Assembly (NCBI GenBank): GCA_016714495.1
Contig: JADKDU010000018.1
Span: 1-58,297, forward strand
Length of the DNA: 58,297 bases
DNA from: Hyphomonadaceae bacterium
GTDB taxonomy: Bacteria; Pseudomonadota; Alphaproteobacteria; Caulobacterales; Hyphomonadaceae
Direction of reading: 5' to 3'
Below the pieces are notes generated by a model that saw only the letters and a list, made by a program, of their open reading frames with translations, made no database searches and was not told where the DNA came from. Shown here piece after piece: positions 9,033-17,349 of the stretch (within the stretch, counting starts at the first letter, position 1; every line of letters begins with the position of its first letter). The translations under genes were made by a program, and so were the position numbers.

Positions 9033-9380
9033 ATGCAAGCAAAGCAAGCGATATCCGCTCTCTCCGCGCTTGCCCACGATGGGCGGCTCGCGGCCTTTCG
9101 GCTTCTGATCAAGGCGGGGCCAGAGGGCATGGCGGCAGGCGACGTTGCCGCGCGCCTCAAGATGCCGCCGTCATCGCTTTCAACACACCTGCTGCTTCTT
9201 TCGAACGCTGGCCTCGTCTCGTCTCGTCGCGATGGCCGCTCCATCATCTATCGTGCAGACTACGGCGCAATGCGCGACTTGCTCGGCTTCCTCATCGAAG
9301 ACTGCTGCAACGGCTCATCTGAAATCTGCACACCGCTCGCCGCCACGCTCAAAACCTGCGCTCCTGGAAAGTGCCGCTGA
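9033..9380 (+). CDS. arsR: Arsenic-responsive repressor ArsR
   Basis: This is a 115-residue winged-helix repressor: ISALSALAHDGRLAAFRLL (family N-terminus), recognition helix MPPSSLSTHLLLL, and wing GRSIIYRADY. The tail carries DCCNGSSEIC and a further CAPGKC. Paired cysteines at the C-terminus are the As(III)-sensing type found in ArsR of the AfArsR class; exact ligand spacing differs slightly. It normally represses its own operon and releases DNA on arsenite or antimonite. The ATG at 9033 gives the family N-terminus; a longer frame from 8997 is unlikely. Its TGA overlaps the arsC start (TGATG), so the genes are translationally coupled. Confidence 0.92.
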   Translation: MQAKQAISALSALAHDGRLAAFRLLIKAGPEGMAAGDVAARLKMPPSSLSTHLLLLSNAGLVSSRRDGRSIIYRADYGAMRDLLGFLIEDCCNGSSEICTPLAATLKTCAPGKCR

Positions 9381-9904
9381 TGCCCGATGATCGCGTCTAT
9401 AACGTGCTGTTCCTCTGCACCGGCAACTCCGCCCGCTCCATTCTCGCGGAGGTCCTGCTCAACCAGGGCGGCAAAGGGCGGTTCAAGGCATATTCGGCGG
9501 GATCGTTTCCGAAGGGCGAGGTGAACCCTCATGCAATCCGACTGCTGGAGACCCTGAAGCTTCCGACGGACGGCCTTCGGTCGAAGTCCTGGGACGAGTT
9601 CGCCAAGCCGGGCGCGCCACCGCTCGATTTCATCATCACCGTCTGCGACAACGCTGCGGGCGAGGTATGCCCGATTTGGCCAGGCAAGCCGGTGACCGCG
9701 CACTGGGGCATTCCCGATCCGGCCGCAGCCGAAGGATCGGACGCCGAGATCGCAGCAGCGTTCGCAATGGCCGCCCGCCAGCTCCGCACGCGGATTGACC
9801 TGTTTCTCAACCTGCCACTGGCGTCGATTGATCGCATGACGATCCAGAACCGCTTGAAAGATATCCAGGCCAAGGCGAGCCAATCCGACAACGGCGCCGC
9901 ATGA
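9380..9904 (+). CDS. arsC: Arsenate reductase ArsC, low-molecular-weight phosphatase type
   Basis: This 174-residue cytosolic protein has the phosphatase-like loop near the N-terminus (VLFLCTGNSARS, i.e. C-x5-R-S) and later cysteine-containing TVCDNAAGEVCP with HWGIPDP, as in thioredoxin/mycothiol-type arsenate reductases. It reduces As(V) to As(III). The start at 9380 overlaps the arsR stop by one base; a GTG at 9371 is less likely. It ends overlapping aqpS by four bases. A second, unrelated ArsC type lies two genes downstream. Confidence 0.92.
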   Translation: MPDDRVYNVLFLCTGNSARSILAEVLLNQGGKGRFKAYSAGSFPKGEVNPHAIRLLETLKLPTDGLRSKSWDEFAKPGAPPLDFIITVCDNAAGEVCPIWPGKPVTAHWGIPDPAAAEGSDAEIAAAFAMAARQLRTRIDLFLNLPLASIDRMTIQNRLKDIQAKASQSDNGAA

Positions 9905-10572
9905 CGACCGCGCTGTCTCGTCAAGTCGCCGCAGAACTTCTCGGCTCCATACTTCTCACCGGCACAGTCATCGGCTCGGGTATCCTCGCAAGCCGCCTCG
10001 CCGGCGGCAACGATGCGGTCGCGCTGCTCGGTAATACGCTGGCAACAGCGGCAATCCTCTATGTGCTGATCCACGCGCTCGGCCCCATCTCCGGCGCGCA
10101 CTTCAACCCCGCCGTCACGCTGATCATGACCCTGCGGCGTCAACTGACGCCAACGGCGGCCATCGCCTATGTGCTTGCGCAGGTTGCTGGCTGCATTCTC
10201 GGCGCCTGGCTGGCGCACGCCATGTTCGAACTGCCGATACTGCAGACCTCCACGCTTGTCCGGGCCGGACCGGCTCAGATGTTGAGTGAAGGCGTTGCAA
10301 CCTTTGCCCTGCTCTTCGCCATCCTGTTCGTTTCGCGATGGAAAGCTGAGGCGGTCCCTACAGCGGTCGCGCTTGTGATCACTGCTGGCTATTGGTGGAC
10401 GGCCAGCACATCCTTCGCCAACCCCGCCATCAGCATTGCGCGCGCGATGAGCGATACGTTCGCGGGCGTTCGTCCGGCAGACGTGCCCGGCTTCATCGCC
10501 GGCCAGATCGCGGGCGCCTTGCTCGCCTGGGCCGCCAGCGTCGCACTCCTTCCGAAGGACAGGCAAACGTGA
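9901..10572 (+). CDS. aqpS: Aquaglyceroporin AqpS (arsenite channel)
   Basis: This 223-residue integral membrane channel of the MIP family has both NPA boxes: HFNPAVT in the first half and FANPAIS in the second. In alphaproteobacterial ars operons an aquaglyceroporin replaces ArsB and lets As(III) leave down its gradient. ATGA overlap with arsC upstream and GTGA overlap with the second arsC downstream place it in one operon: arsR-arsC-aqpS-arsC. No other arsenite efflux pump is visible, so this is probably the exit route. Confidence 0.92.
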   Translation: MTTALSRQVAAELLGSILLTGTVIGSGILASRLAGGNDAVALLGNTLATAAILYVLIHALGPISGAHFNPAVTLIMTLRRQLTPTAAIAYVLAQVAGCILGAWLAHAMFELPILQTSTLVRAGPAQMLSEGVATFALLFAILFVSRWKAEAVPTAVALVITAGYWWTASTSFANPAISIARAMSDTFAGVRPADVPGFIAGQIAGALLAWAASVALLPKDRQT

Positions 10573-11003
10573 GCGCGCATTTTCCGGTCGTCATCCACCA
10601 CAATACGGACTGCGGCACGTCCCGCAATGTGCTCGAACTAATTCGCGCTGCCGGGTATGAGCCGACCATCGTCCCCTATCTCGAAACCGGGTGGACCCGA
10701 CCGCAGCTTCTGGCGCTCTTCGCAGCCGCAGGATTAACGGCACGCGAAGCTCTGCGGACCACGAAATCCCCAGCCGCCGATCTTGGGCTGCTTGATCCAG
10801 CGGTCGACGACGAGGCGCTGCTGGCTGCCATGGTCGCTCACCCCGTTCTTGTAAACCGGCCGATCGTTGCAACACCCAGAGGCGTGAGGCTGTGTCGCCC
10901 TAGCGAACGAACGCTTGACCTGTTGGACAAATGGCCACCCGGACCATTCGCCAAGGAAAGTGGCGAACTCATCATCGACGCTTCTGGTCAGCGGGTCGCG
11001 TGA
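10569..11003 (+). CDS. arsC: Arsenate reductase, glutaredoxin/Spx fold type
   Basis: This protein of about 144 residues has the ArsC/Spx fold. It shows HNTDCGTSRNVLELI (catalytic Cys in C-G-T-S-R), YLETGW, and NRPIVATPRGVRLCRPSE near the end, matching E. coli plasmid-type ArsC, which uses glutathione/glutaredoxin. A GTG at 10569 overlapping the aqpS stop is the likely start because residues before CGTSR then match the family. Two ArsC types with different electron donors in one four-gene operon suggests redundancy; the glutathione-type enzyme fits the divergent GST gene. Confidence 0.9.
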   Translation: MSAHFPVVIHHNTDCGTSRNVLELIRAAGYEPTIVPYLETGWTRPQLLALFAAAGLTAREALRTTKSPAADLGLLDPAVDDEALLAAMVAHPVLVNRPIVATPRGVRLCRPSERTLDLLDKWPPGPFAKESGELIIDASGQRVA

Positions 11004-11005
11004 TG

Positions 11006-11707
11006 CTAGCGGGCCTGAAGCTGCAGGCGCGCTCCTGGTTCAAGCTCAAGCGATTTGAGGTGACCCGCGACGCCCAACGCTGGGAAAACGGCATGCGCGT
11101 GAATGTTGCGACCCTCCGGCACAAAGTGCTTCGCCTGCTCCACGTTCGCAAACAGGCCCACGACCACGACATCGTGCCCTTCGGTGACGAAGTCGCCTCG
11201 CTGCGGAAGCGTGTCGAGGCTCCATTCGGCGCGCCGCACGCGTCCTTCGATCCGGTAAGCAAACTTGGCAGCACCAATGCAACCTGCCGCGCCGACCTGA
11301 TTGCTGATCGCAGCGCCCAAGGCGTCCAGATTGGAAATCGCCGGCAGTGCACTTGGCGTGCGCCACACTTCCACATTTATCAGTTGAAGCATGTAGGCGC
11401 CCTCTCCCTCCGCTGCGTCGACTCTGTGTCGGTAGCCGCCAGCGGCGCCTGGCCTCGCGAGATGCAAGACGCCGTCGGATATGGTGATCTCGTCGCCGCG
11501 ACTTCCCGTAGCGCCATAGCCGACTGCCGCCGGGCCAATTCGCACATCGGAAAAAAGGACGTTGGGGCGGAAGTCACCGCGGGTGCCAGCCTCGGGGTTT
11601 GCGAAGCTCTGCACATTGGCGACGCAAACTGTCGCCGTATCAGTCGTGGAGACCGTCGCGCACCCGGCGGAAGCCAGCAGCAGAGCCGAACAGAGGAGTT
11701 TTCGCAT
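11006..11707 (-). CDS. Exported lipoprotein with acetolactate-decarboxylase-like fold
   Basis: This protein of about 233 residues starts MRKLLCSALLLASAGC, a lipobox (ASAGC), so the mature protein begins at Cys16. The C-terminal half resembles alpha-acetolactate decarboxylase: AYRIEGRVR, then NIHAHAVFPALGVAGH, which reproduces the H-x-H-x10-H zinc ligand spacing of that enzyme, then LKSLELEPGA. The family is usually involved in acetoin formation and contains secreted forms. It is encoded convergently with arsC (two bases apart) and divergently from the OsmC gene. The substrate and the relation to arsenic genes are unknown. The start at 11707 is set by the lipobox; the frame stays open to 11824. 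Confidence 0.6.
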   Translation of the reverse strand: MRKLLCSALLLASAGCATVSTTDTATVCVANVQSFANPEAGTRGDFRPNVLFSDVRIGPAAVGYGATGSRGDEITISDGVLHLARPGAAGGYRHRVDAAEGEGAYMLQLINVEVWRTPSALPAISNLDALGAAISNQVGAAGCIGAAKFAYRIEGRVRRAEWSLDTLPQRGDFVTEGHDVVVVGLFANVEQAKHFVPEGRNIHAHAVFPALGVAGHLKSLELEPGARLQLQAR

Positions 11708-11847
11708 GCTGAAAAGCCTTCTCCACAATTGGACCTGATATCTGTCGACACTGAGCGGCGACCAGCCCTTGACGCAAGACAAGCATCTCTGGGCCTTACC
11801 GCGTTTGATGCGGCTCAACGTCACTGCATGCGCGACGGAGCGGGAGC

Positions 11848-12270
11848 ATGACCACCTTACTCGAATACACCGTGAGCGCCCGGCGTGTGGACAGCTCCGG
11901 TAGCGTTGCGAACGCCAAGGAGGCCGAGGTCGTGCTCGATACCGGACTTGGAGGCAGGCCCGACGCTTTCAATCCGGCGGAGTTGCTTCTTGCTTCGCTG
12001 GCTGCGTGCATGATCAAGGGCGCCGAGCGCGTAGCTCCTATGCTCAACTTTGAACTTCGCGGCATGTCGGTCCGGCTGCACGCCGTCAGAATTGATGCGC
12101 CGCCTTCGATCAAGACCATAGACTATGAAATCGTGGTTGAGTCTGACGAACCCGAACGACGCCTTGAACTGCTGCATACAAACATCCGGAAGTTCGGCAC
12201 CATCTCCAATACACTGGCGTCTGCTGTCCAGCTCACCGGTTCGATTCGACGCGCGGATGCTGATGCATGA
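11848..12270 (+). CDS. OsmC/Ohr-family protein
   Basis: This 140-residue cytosolic protein shows NPAELLLASLAACM, the conserved helix carrying the first redox cysteine of OsmC-type thiol peroxidases, and ends with NTLASAVQLTGSI. The second cysteine of the classical pair is not obvious, so it may be a YhfA-like member rather than an active organic hydroperoxide reductase. It overlaps the ATP-grasp gene by four bases (ATGA), so the two are co-translated. It sits immediately after the ars operon region and may protect thiols there; that is inference. Confidence 0.8.
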   Translation: MTTLLEYTVSARRVDSSGSVANAKEAEVVLDTGLGGRPDAFNPAELLLASLAACMIKGAERVAPMLNFELRGMSVRLHAVRIDAPPSIKTIDYEIVVESDEPERRLELLHTNIRKFGTISNTLASAVQLTGSIRRADADA

Positions 12271-13577
12271 ATGACACTGCCCTTCCAGAATGCGACAGAT
12301 CACCGTGCGTGTCGGGCAGCGCATCGCGAGAGTTGGCAGCCGAACTCAATCGAACCTGCTTCTGCATTTCTCTCGACAGGCAGGGTTTGGCCGATGCCAT
12401 GCGGAAGGCGTCGCGCGACGACGACTTTTTCGTGAGGCATATCGAGAGCCGCCCACATCTCTTCTCGAACCTGCCGATTTTCCTGCCGCGCGCTGATCTG
12501 GAAAGCATGATGGCGACGGTTGCGGCGATCGAAGATGTCGCCCGGCTGCCCGGCTACCGGGAAGCCGCCGCCGCGTGGGCTCCATCCATCGCTCGCGCAG
12601 ACCACGGCCCGCGCGGCGCGTTGATGGGCTATGATTTTCACCTGGCGGGAGACGCCCCTCGCCTCATCGAAATCAACACCAATGCTGGCGGAGCATTCCT
12701 GAACGCCTTTAGTGCGAAGGCGCAGCTCGCTTGCTGCGCGGATGTTGCAGCAGCCATAGCGGATGCACAGGCGCCGAACTTCGACAGCGATGTCATCGCA
12801 ATGTTCGAAGCGGAGTGGCGGTTGCAGGGGCGTGTAGGTCGACCAAAGATCATCGCTATCGTCGATGATGCGCCTGAAGCGCAGTATCTCTATCCCGAAT
12901 TTCTTCTGGCGCAGCGACTGTTTGAGGCCAACGGCATGGTCTCAATGATCGCCGACCCAAGCGAGCTCGCTTATGACGGCCACGTTCTTACCTGCCGCGG
13001 CGAACCGATCGATCTCGTCTACAACCGGCTGGTGGATTTTGACCTGTCCCAACCGCAACACGTAGCATTGCGCCGGGCCTACAGCGACAGCGCCGCCGTA
13101 CTGACGCCCACCCCACACAATCACGCGACACTTGCCGACAAGCGCAATCTCACCTTGCTGACGGATGCCAATCGCCTTCGGGAATGGGGAATCGCTGAAG
13201 CGACGCGCACCGCCTTGGCGAGCATCCCGAATGCTGTCGTTGTAAAATCCGATAATGCCGACGACCTATGGCAAAGGCGCAAGTCCCTCTTCTTCAAGCC
13301 GGTTGCGGGACATGGCGGCAAAGCCGTCTATCGCGGCGACAAGCTCACCCGATCAACCTGGGCTGACATTCTTGGAGCTGACTACATCGCCCAGGATCTC
13401 GCCCCGCCTGGTGAGCGGTTGATCAAGCTGGGAGACGAGACAGTGGCGCGAAAGGTTGATGTGCGCCTGTACACTTACGACGGGCAGCTGCTGCTCGCAG
13501 CGGCTCGCTTGTACCAAGGCCAGACGACCAACTTCCGAACCGAGGGGGGTGGCTTTGCGCCAGTGTTCTTCCTCTGA
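12267..13577 (+). CDS. ATP-grasp-fold ligase of unknown substrate
   Basis: The 436-residue protein has LIEINTNAGGAFLN near residues 130-145 (acidic/Asn metal-binding strand of ATP-grasp enzymes), FFKPVAGHGGKAVYRGD near 350 (phosphate-binding Gly loop) and ARLYQGQTTNFRTEGGGFAP at the end (metal and substrate loop). The order suggests a permuted ATP-grasp domain like glutathionylspermidine synthase-type enzymes, which join a carboxylate to an amine or thiol compound. Cysteines cluster near the N-terminus (TCFCISL). It is coupled to the OsmC gene. No precise substrate can be assigned; a peptide or thiol conjugate is a reasonable guess. Confidence 0.7.
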   Translation: MNDTALPECDRSPCVSGSASRELAAELNRTCFCISLDRQGLADAMRKASRDDDFFVRHIESRPHLFSNLPIFLPRADLESMMATVAAIEDVARLPGYREAAAAWAPSIARADHGPRGALMGYDFHLAGDAPRLIEINTNAGGAFLNAFSAKAQLACCADVAAAIADAQAPNFDSDVIAMFEAEWRLQGRVGRPKIIAIVDDAPEAQYLYPEFLLAQRLFEANGMVSMIADPSELAYDGHVLTCRGEPIDLVYNRLVDFDLSQPQHVALRRAYSDSAAVLTPTPHNHATLADKRNLTLLTDANRLREWGIAEATRTALASIPNAVVVKSDNADDLWQRRKSLFFKPVAGHGGKAVYRGDKLTRSTWADILGADYIAQDLAPPGERLIKLGDETVARKVDVRLYTYDGQLLLAAARLYQGQTTNFRTEGGGFAPVFFL

Positions 13578-13735
13578 CTGACCCGCGCATAACGGCTCAC
13601 TTGTAGGGAATTAGTAGGGCGACAGCTTCAATCAGCTTCGCGGTTCTTCGACGTGCATGCGGAACCAATCGTCGCGTTGCGGCGCCAGCTTCGACCAAGC
13701 GAGCTTTTCGCACTTGTTGGTCGGTTCGCGTCAAC

Positions 13736-14353
13736 TCACAGACGTCGGTTCTTCGCCTTCGCCTTCTGCGGAGAAGGATTGTGTGCCGCTTCGCTCACGG
13801 CCTCAGCCATCCAGTCTGGCATAAGCGCGGCGCGTTCGGCCAGCTCGCGTCGTTCCCGAAGCGGTAGCGAATTCAGCATCGCACGAACCTGTTGCAGGCG
13901 CTTGATCCCCAACCATTCAATCGCGCGCAGCAGTTGCTCGTGCTGAGCGTTCTCAGCTAGCGAGGCTGCATGACGAAGTTCAATCGTTTCCCCGGAAACG
14001 CGTAGCCTGCGCGACCGGCCAGATGTCAGATAGACGCTGCGCAACGGGACTTGCGTTTTGAGACCCAATGCGTTTGCTGCCGCAGCTCCAACGGGCGAGA
14101 TACGCTCGCCCCTCTGTCGCGCGAGTGCGGTGATGATCTCCGCGGCGCTTGGCGGCAACTCTCCAAAACGCGACTTCACCGGGAGCGCATAAAATCCACG
14201 CGCAACACGCATCAGCTTCTTCCGCTGAGCAAGCCGCGACAAAGCCTGGTCCACGGCAGCACGTGAACCAAGATGCAGAAGCTGCTTCGCGCAAACGGGC
14301 CCTTGTCGGTCCCGTCCCTTCAGAAATGCAAGAATCTGATCTGCGATAGCCAC
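13736..14353 (-). CDS. DUF6088 (AbiEi-antitoxin-like) regulator, copy 1
   Basis: This 205-residue protein has an N-terminal winged helix (CAKQLLHLGSRAAVDQALSRL, then RVARGFYALP), a central beta-rich part (GAAAANALGLKTQVPL, YLTSGRSRRLRVSGETI) and a Lys/Arg-rich tail. DUF6088 proteins resemble the AbiEi antitoxin of type IV abortive-infection modules, whose partner is a nucleotidyltransferase. No such partner is adjacent here, so this copy looks like an orphan repressor. It starts with GTG, with an inverted repeat directly upstream. It shares most residues with the copy at 22510-23154. Confidence 0.8.
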   Translation of the reverse strand: MAIADQILAFLKGRDRQGPVCAKQLLHLGSRAAVDQALSRLAQRKKLMRVARGFYALPVKSRFGELPPSAAEIITALARQRGERISPVGAAAANALGLKTQVPLRSVYLTSGRSRRLRVSGETIELRHAASLAENAQHEQLLRAIEWLGIKRLQQVRAMLNSLPLRERRELAERAALMPDWMAEAVSEAAHNPSPQKAKAKNRRL

Positions 14354-14383
14354 TTGTCAGATTCATACCCCAGTTTCTGACAG
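14354..14383. promoter_or_regulatory. Operator of DUF6088 copy 1
   Basis: An inverted repeat of TTGTCAGAT and TTCTGACAG spans 30 bases directly upstream of the GTG start. The second DUF6088 gene has the same repeat with perfect nine-base arms and the same 30-base span (23166-23195), which argues for a shared regulator site. Confidence 0.6.
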
Positions 14384-14412
14384 ATGCATCGCCAGATGTT
14401 TGGGCCTTTCGT

Positions 14413-14802
14413 CTAGGCCATGTGGAACGTTTGATTCTCGTCGGGTTCAAATGTCTTCTTCTCGATCCACCAGAGGGTGCTGCCGACCAGCTGGTAAAGC
14501 TGCTGTTCGATCTGGATTGGATCGCACCCGATGTTGGTGTCGCGGCTACGATAGTCCCCTGCCCAGCGCCACACGCGATTATACATCCTCTTATGCAGGT
14601 TCTTGCAGAACGGCACGTCGACCGGATTTCGCTTGCGGTCGACGGCCCACAACCGCGCCTCAGCGATGTTCTCTTGCTCGTATTCATTGAGCTCATGGCG
14701 GAGTGTCACCCCCGCGGGGATGAGCCCCTCCCTGTCTTCCGGAGTAAGTGGGGTCGCGCCTTCAGGCTCCTCGTCCCCCAATCCGGTCAAGGCAGCCGCC
14801 AA
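14413..14802 (-). pseudogene. Mobile mystery protein B (Fic family), truncated copy 1
   Basis: 129 residues match the first part of mobile mystery protein B: EGATPLTPEDREGLIP, NEYEQENIAEA, FCKNLHKRMYNRVWRWAGDYR, then IEQQLYQLVG. The intact protein continues into the Fic catalytic loop HPFxxGNGR, which is absent here. The frame leaves the family after EKKTFEPDE and stops at 14413, 60 bases before the DUF6088 start. A deletion therefore removed the AMP-transferase active site, and any toxic activity should be lost. It follows mmyA with a 16-base overlap. Confidence 0.75.
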
Positions 14803-15242
14803 AGGCGCGACGGCTTGTCGAACAGGCCGAGGATGATCCGCTGTTTTAACGCGTCCCGTTGCCGAGTGTTGGTCACAGACTGCTTCTCGAGCTTCATCGT
14901 CTGGTCGACGGCTGCGAGTTGCTCCTCTGCGATATCCTCTGCCCGTTCTGCCAATTGGTCCGACAAGGACCGGTTGGGAACCAGCGCGTACACAAGCTGG
15001 CAGTCGAGTGCTTTGGCGACTCGCTCCAGCGATGCCAATGTAATGCGCTTATCAGCTTCAGACTTTTCCAGCTCAGCAAAGCTCGGTTGGCGAATTCCAA
15101 TTCGCACTGCCAACTGAGCGCTCGTCATGCCAAGACCTTCGCGAATGGCTTTGATCCAACCGCGTGGCGGCCTGGCCAGCTGCTTTAGAAGCGGCCGAAC
15201 GTCCTCGAAACGCCTGTCAATTTGGTCCGCTGCCAATCTCAT
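14787..15242 (-). CDS. Mobile mystery protein A (HTH regulator), copy 1
   Basis: This 151-residue protein has a helix-turn-helix domain at about residues 30-85 (GWIKAIREGLGMTSAQLAVR, FAELEKSEADKRITLASLERVAKAL), then QLVYALVPNRSLSD and a helical tail. It matches the mobile mystery protein A family, found with the Fic-domain protein B on integrative elements and plausibly acting as antitoxin/repressor. It lies upstream of, and overlaps, the truncated B gene. An array of three operators precedes it. It shares roughly half its residues with the copy at 19767-20222. Confidence 0.85.
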   Translation of the reverse strand: MRLAADQIDRRFEDVRPLLKQLARPPRGWIKAIREGLGMTSAQLAVRIGIRQPSFAELEKSEADKRITLASLERVAKALDCQLVYALVPNRSLSDQLAERAEDIAEEQLAAVDQTMKLEKQSVTNTRQRDALKQRIILGLFDKPSRLWRLP

Positions 15243-15245
15243 TTG

Positions 15246-15327
15246 ATAGGCTATAACCTATAGATATTCCAATTGTCAATAGGCTATAGCCTATAATATT
15301 GCCCTCATATAATAGGCTATACCCTGT
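15246..15327. promoter_or_regulatory. Three-operator array upstream of mmyA copy 1
   Basis: Three 16-base sites begin at 15246, 15279 and 15312, exactly 33 bases apart: ATAGGCTATAACCTAT, ATAGGCTATAGCCTAT (a perfect palindrome) and ATAGGCTATACCCTGT. The 33-base period is about three helical turns, so bound dimers would face one side of the DNA. Probable MmyA autoregulation site. Confidence 0.75.
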
Positions 15328-15488
15328 ATAAACGGAGCTGTCAGAGAGGCTTTGCCCGAGAGAACACTCACTGGTCGCACGGCGGATTTGCCGGCGCAGC
15401 GATCTGCGTGACGACTTTGACGATTCGCAACGATCAACTGCCCGCAGTGACTGTTTCCGAATTCGCTCTCGACCGCAGCGAAGCTCCA

Positions 15489-16721
15489 TCAAGCGCAGCA
15501 GCCAATTCTACCAATCAAATCGGCCGCTGTACGCAGAGGCCCGTCAGCCAGGTGAGCATATCGCGGCGTCGTTGAAGCCTGACGATGCCCGAGAATTCCG
15601 CCAATGAGCGGCAGCCCCACGCCACCGCCGGCGCCGACGCTTGCGAAGGTGTGTCTGAGATCGTGAATGCGAACGTCTTCGATCCCGGCAAGCTTGCGGA
15701 TGCGGTGCCATTCCTTGTTTAGACCATCGAAGTGTCCGTCACCCCGGTACGCAGGAAAAACCATGGCTGACTGCGATCCACCCAGCGCCTCTGTTCATCA
15801 AGAATCTCGACCGCAACCCGGGCGAGCGGTATGACCTTGGCTCCGGTCTTGCTGGTTTTTTTGCGCAGCATGCCGAAGTTGAAATCGACCTCTGACCATT
15901 TCAACCCTTCGATCTCGCCGCGACGCGCACCTGTAAGGATGAGCAGGCGCAGGATGATGGCGGCAGCACCCGCGGTCGTCGTTGACGCTGGTCTTTCAAG
16001 AACCTCGCCCAACCGGCGAAGCTCATCCGCAGACAGGTAGCGATGCCGCTGTCCACCCGGCGGCAGTTTGATGCCAAGGGCAGGATTTCGCGGGATCAGT
16101 TCCATATCGACCGCATAGGAGAGGATCGACGAGAACAGCCGAATCGTTCTTGTCGCCGTTCCCTCCCCGCCGGTGACATTGATCTTGCCGCGTCGACGGC
16201 CTTTGCGGGTTGTCTTGGTGTCACCGCCAGCGAGATGCGGTTGCGCAGCAACTGGATGTCACCTTTTGGAAAGACTTTCCAGCCGTGCGGTTGCCAATCA
16301 GAGGCTTCAGGTGATGGTTGGCGAGCGCTATATCATTGTTGATATTGACCTGCTGTCGTTTGGCGCCGGTGCGCCGGTTGATGAGCACTCCGCCCTTGGA
16401 CCACTCGTCGATGAGTTCGCTCACGGTGCGCGAGTTTCGTACCTTGTCGCGCTGATCCGCAAAGTCGTCACCGAGATGCGCACGCGCCAGGATTTTCTTC
16501 GCTTCGGTGCGCGCATCCTCTGGCGTGATCTTGCCGAAGGCTCCGATAGTAACGCGACGTTGCCGGCCTGCTCGGCCGCCGCCTACGCGGTACTGCGCGA
16601 CAAACGTCTTCTTGCCTGACGGCGCCATCCGCAAACCAAATCCAGGAAGCTCTTCGTCAAATACGATTCGAGCTTCTTTGGGCGCGGCAAGCGCTTCGAT
16701 GTTGCGTTTGATGAGTTTCAC
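15489..16721 (-). pseudogene. Tyrosine-recombinase integrase, frameshifted
   Basis: Together the frames give a phage/ICE-type integrase of about 410 residues. The N-terminal arm-binding domain reads MKLIKRNIEAL and FGLRMAPSGKKTFVAQYRVG (from 16721). The catalytic domain has TGARRGEIEGLKW (first catalytic Arg), IHDLRHTFAS (His-x-x-Arg) and GHRQASTTPRYAHL (catalytic Tyr). Frame changes near 16265, 16150 and 15740 break it. It resembles P4-type integrases that target tRNA genes, and a 3' tRNA remnant lies 370 bases upstream of its start. If the shifts are real the element cannot excise. Confidence 0.85.
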
Positions 16722-17092
16722 GCGGCCACCAGTTCCAAATTCTGCGCCACGCTATGAAGCGAACGCGGAGGCGAATAGGAGACGCAACGCGGTGGGGAAT
16801 TCCGCGCGATATTCGGAAACAGCCGGAAACAGCAGGCAACATTTGACAACGCGACCGCTGCGCTTCGGATATGTCTTGGCGGCGCGCAGCATTGAAGTGC
16901 GGGGGTCAAACGAAGCAGTCCCCGAGAAGCACCGGGTAAGCACCGTGACCGGGAACTGGGGGAATTTTGAGGAAACAGGAGGAAGCGCATGTCTCTGCCA
17001 ATCACGTATAGAGCGAGGATTTGTTGGCAGAATCTGACACGCGCTCCGTCAGCACGAAACACCAAGATAGATTACACGTGTAATTTCGTAAT
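16722..17092. other. Integrase leader / attachment region, no gene recognised
   Basis: About 370 bases between the integrase start and the tRNA remnant. No convincing gene is seen. A perfect 14-base palindrome, ATTACACGTGTAAT, lies at 17071-17084, next to the tRNA remnant, and could be a recombination or excisionase site. Confidence 0.45.
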
Positions 17093-17129
17093 GCGGGGGT
17101 CAGGTGTTCAAGTCACCTAGGCAGCACCA
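17093..17129 (+). other. 3' end of a tRNA gene (likely att site of the integrated element)
   Basis: AGGTG-TTCAAGT-CACCT forms a complete T-arm with a canonical TTCAANT loop. It is followed by a seven-base acceptor strand AGGCAGC, discriminator A and encoded CCA. No matching 5' acceptor strand (GCTGCCT) or anticodon arm lies in the 90 bases upstream, so this is only the 3' part. Integrases of the neighbouring type leave exactly such a copy at an element boundary. Confidence 0.6.
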
Positions 17130-17349
17130 CCCCGCTCAAACCAGTATCCCAATGCTTGCCTTGCTTTTTTGCACGTGGCCTGGCGAGGTAATTCACAAAA
17201 GCAGCGGGCTACATCCGCTTTCTTGGGAATGCGCCCACTTCATAATTTTCGTGAGACTTCGCTGCGGCGGCAACTCTCTAAGGGAGTGAATTCTCTTGCC
17301 GAACCAACGCCACGAGCTGGTGGCGCGGCGCCAGCTCAACGGCTGACCT

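Noticed and set aside
17030..17129. A complete tRNA gene
   Set aside because: T-arm and CCA end are clear, but no 5' acceptor strand, D-arm or anticodon arm can be formed upstream, so only a 3' remnant is reported.
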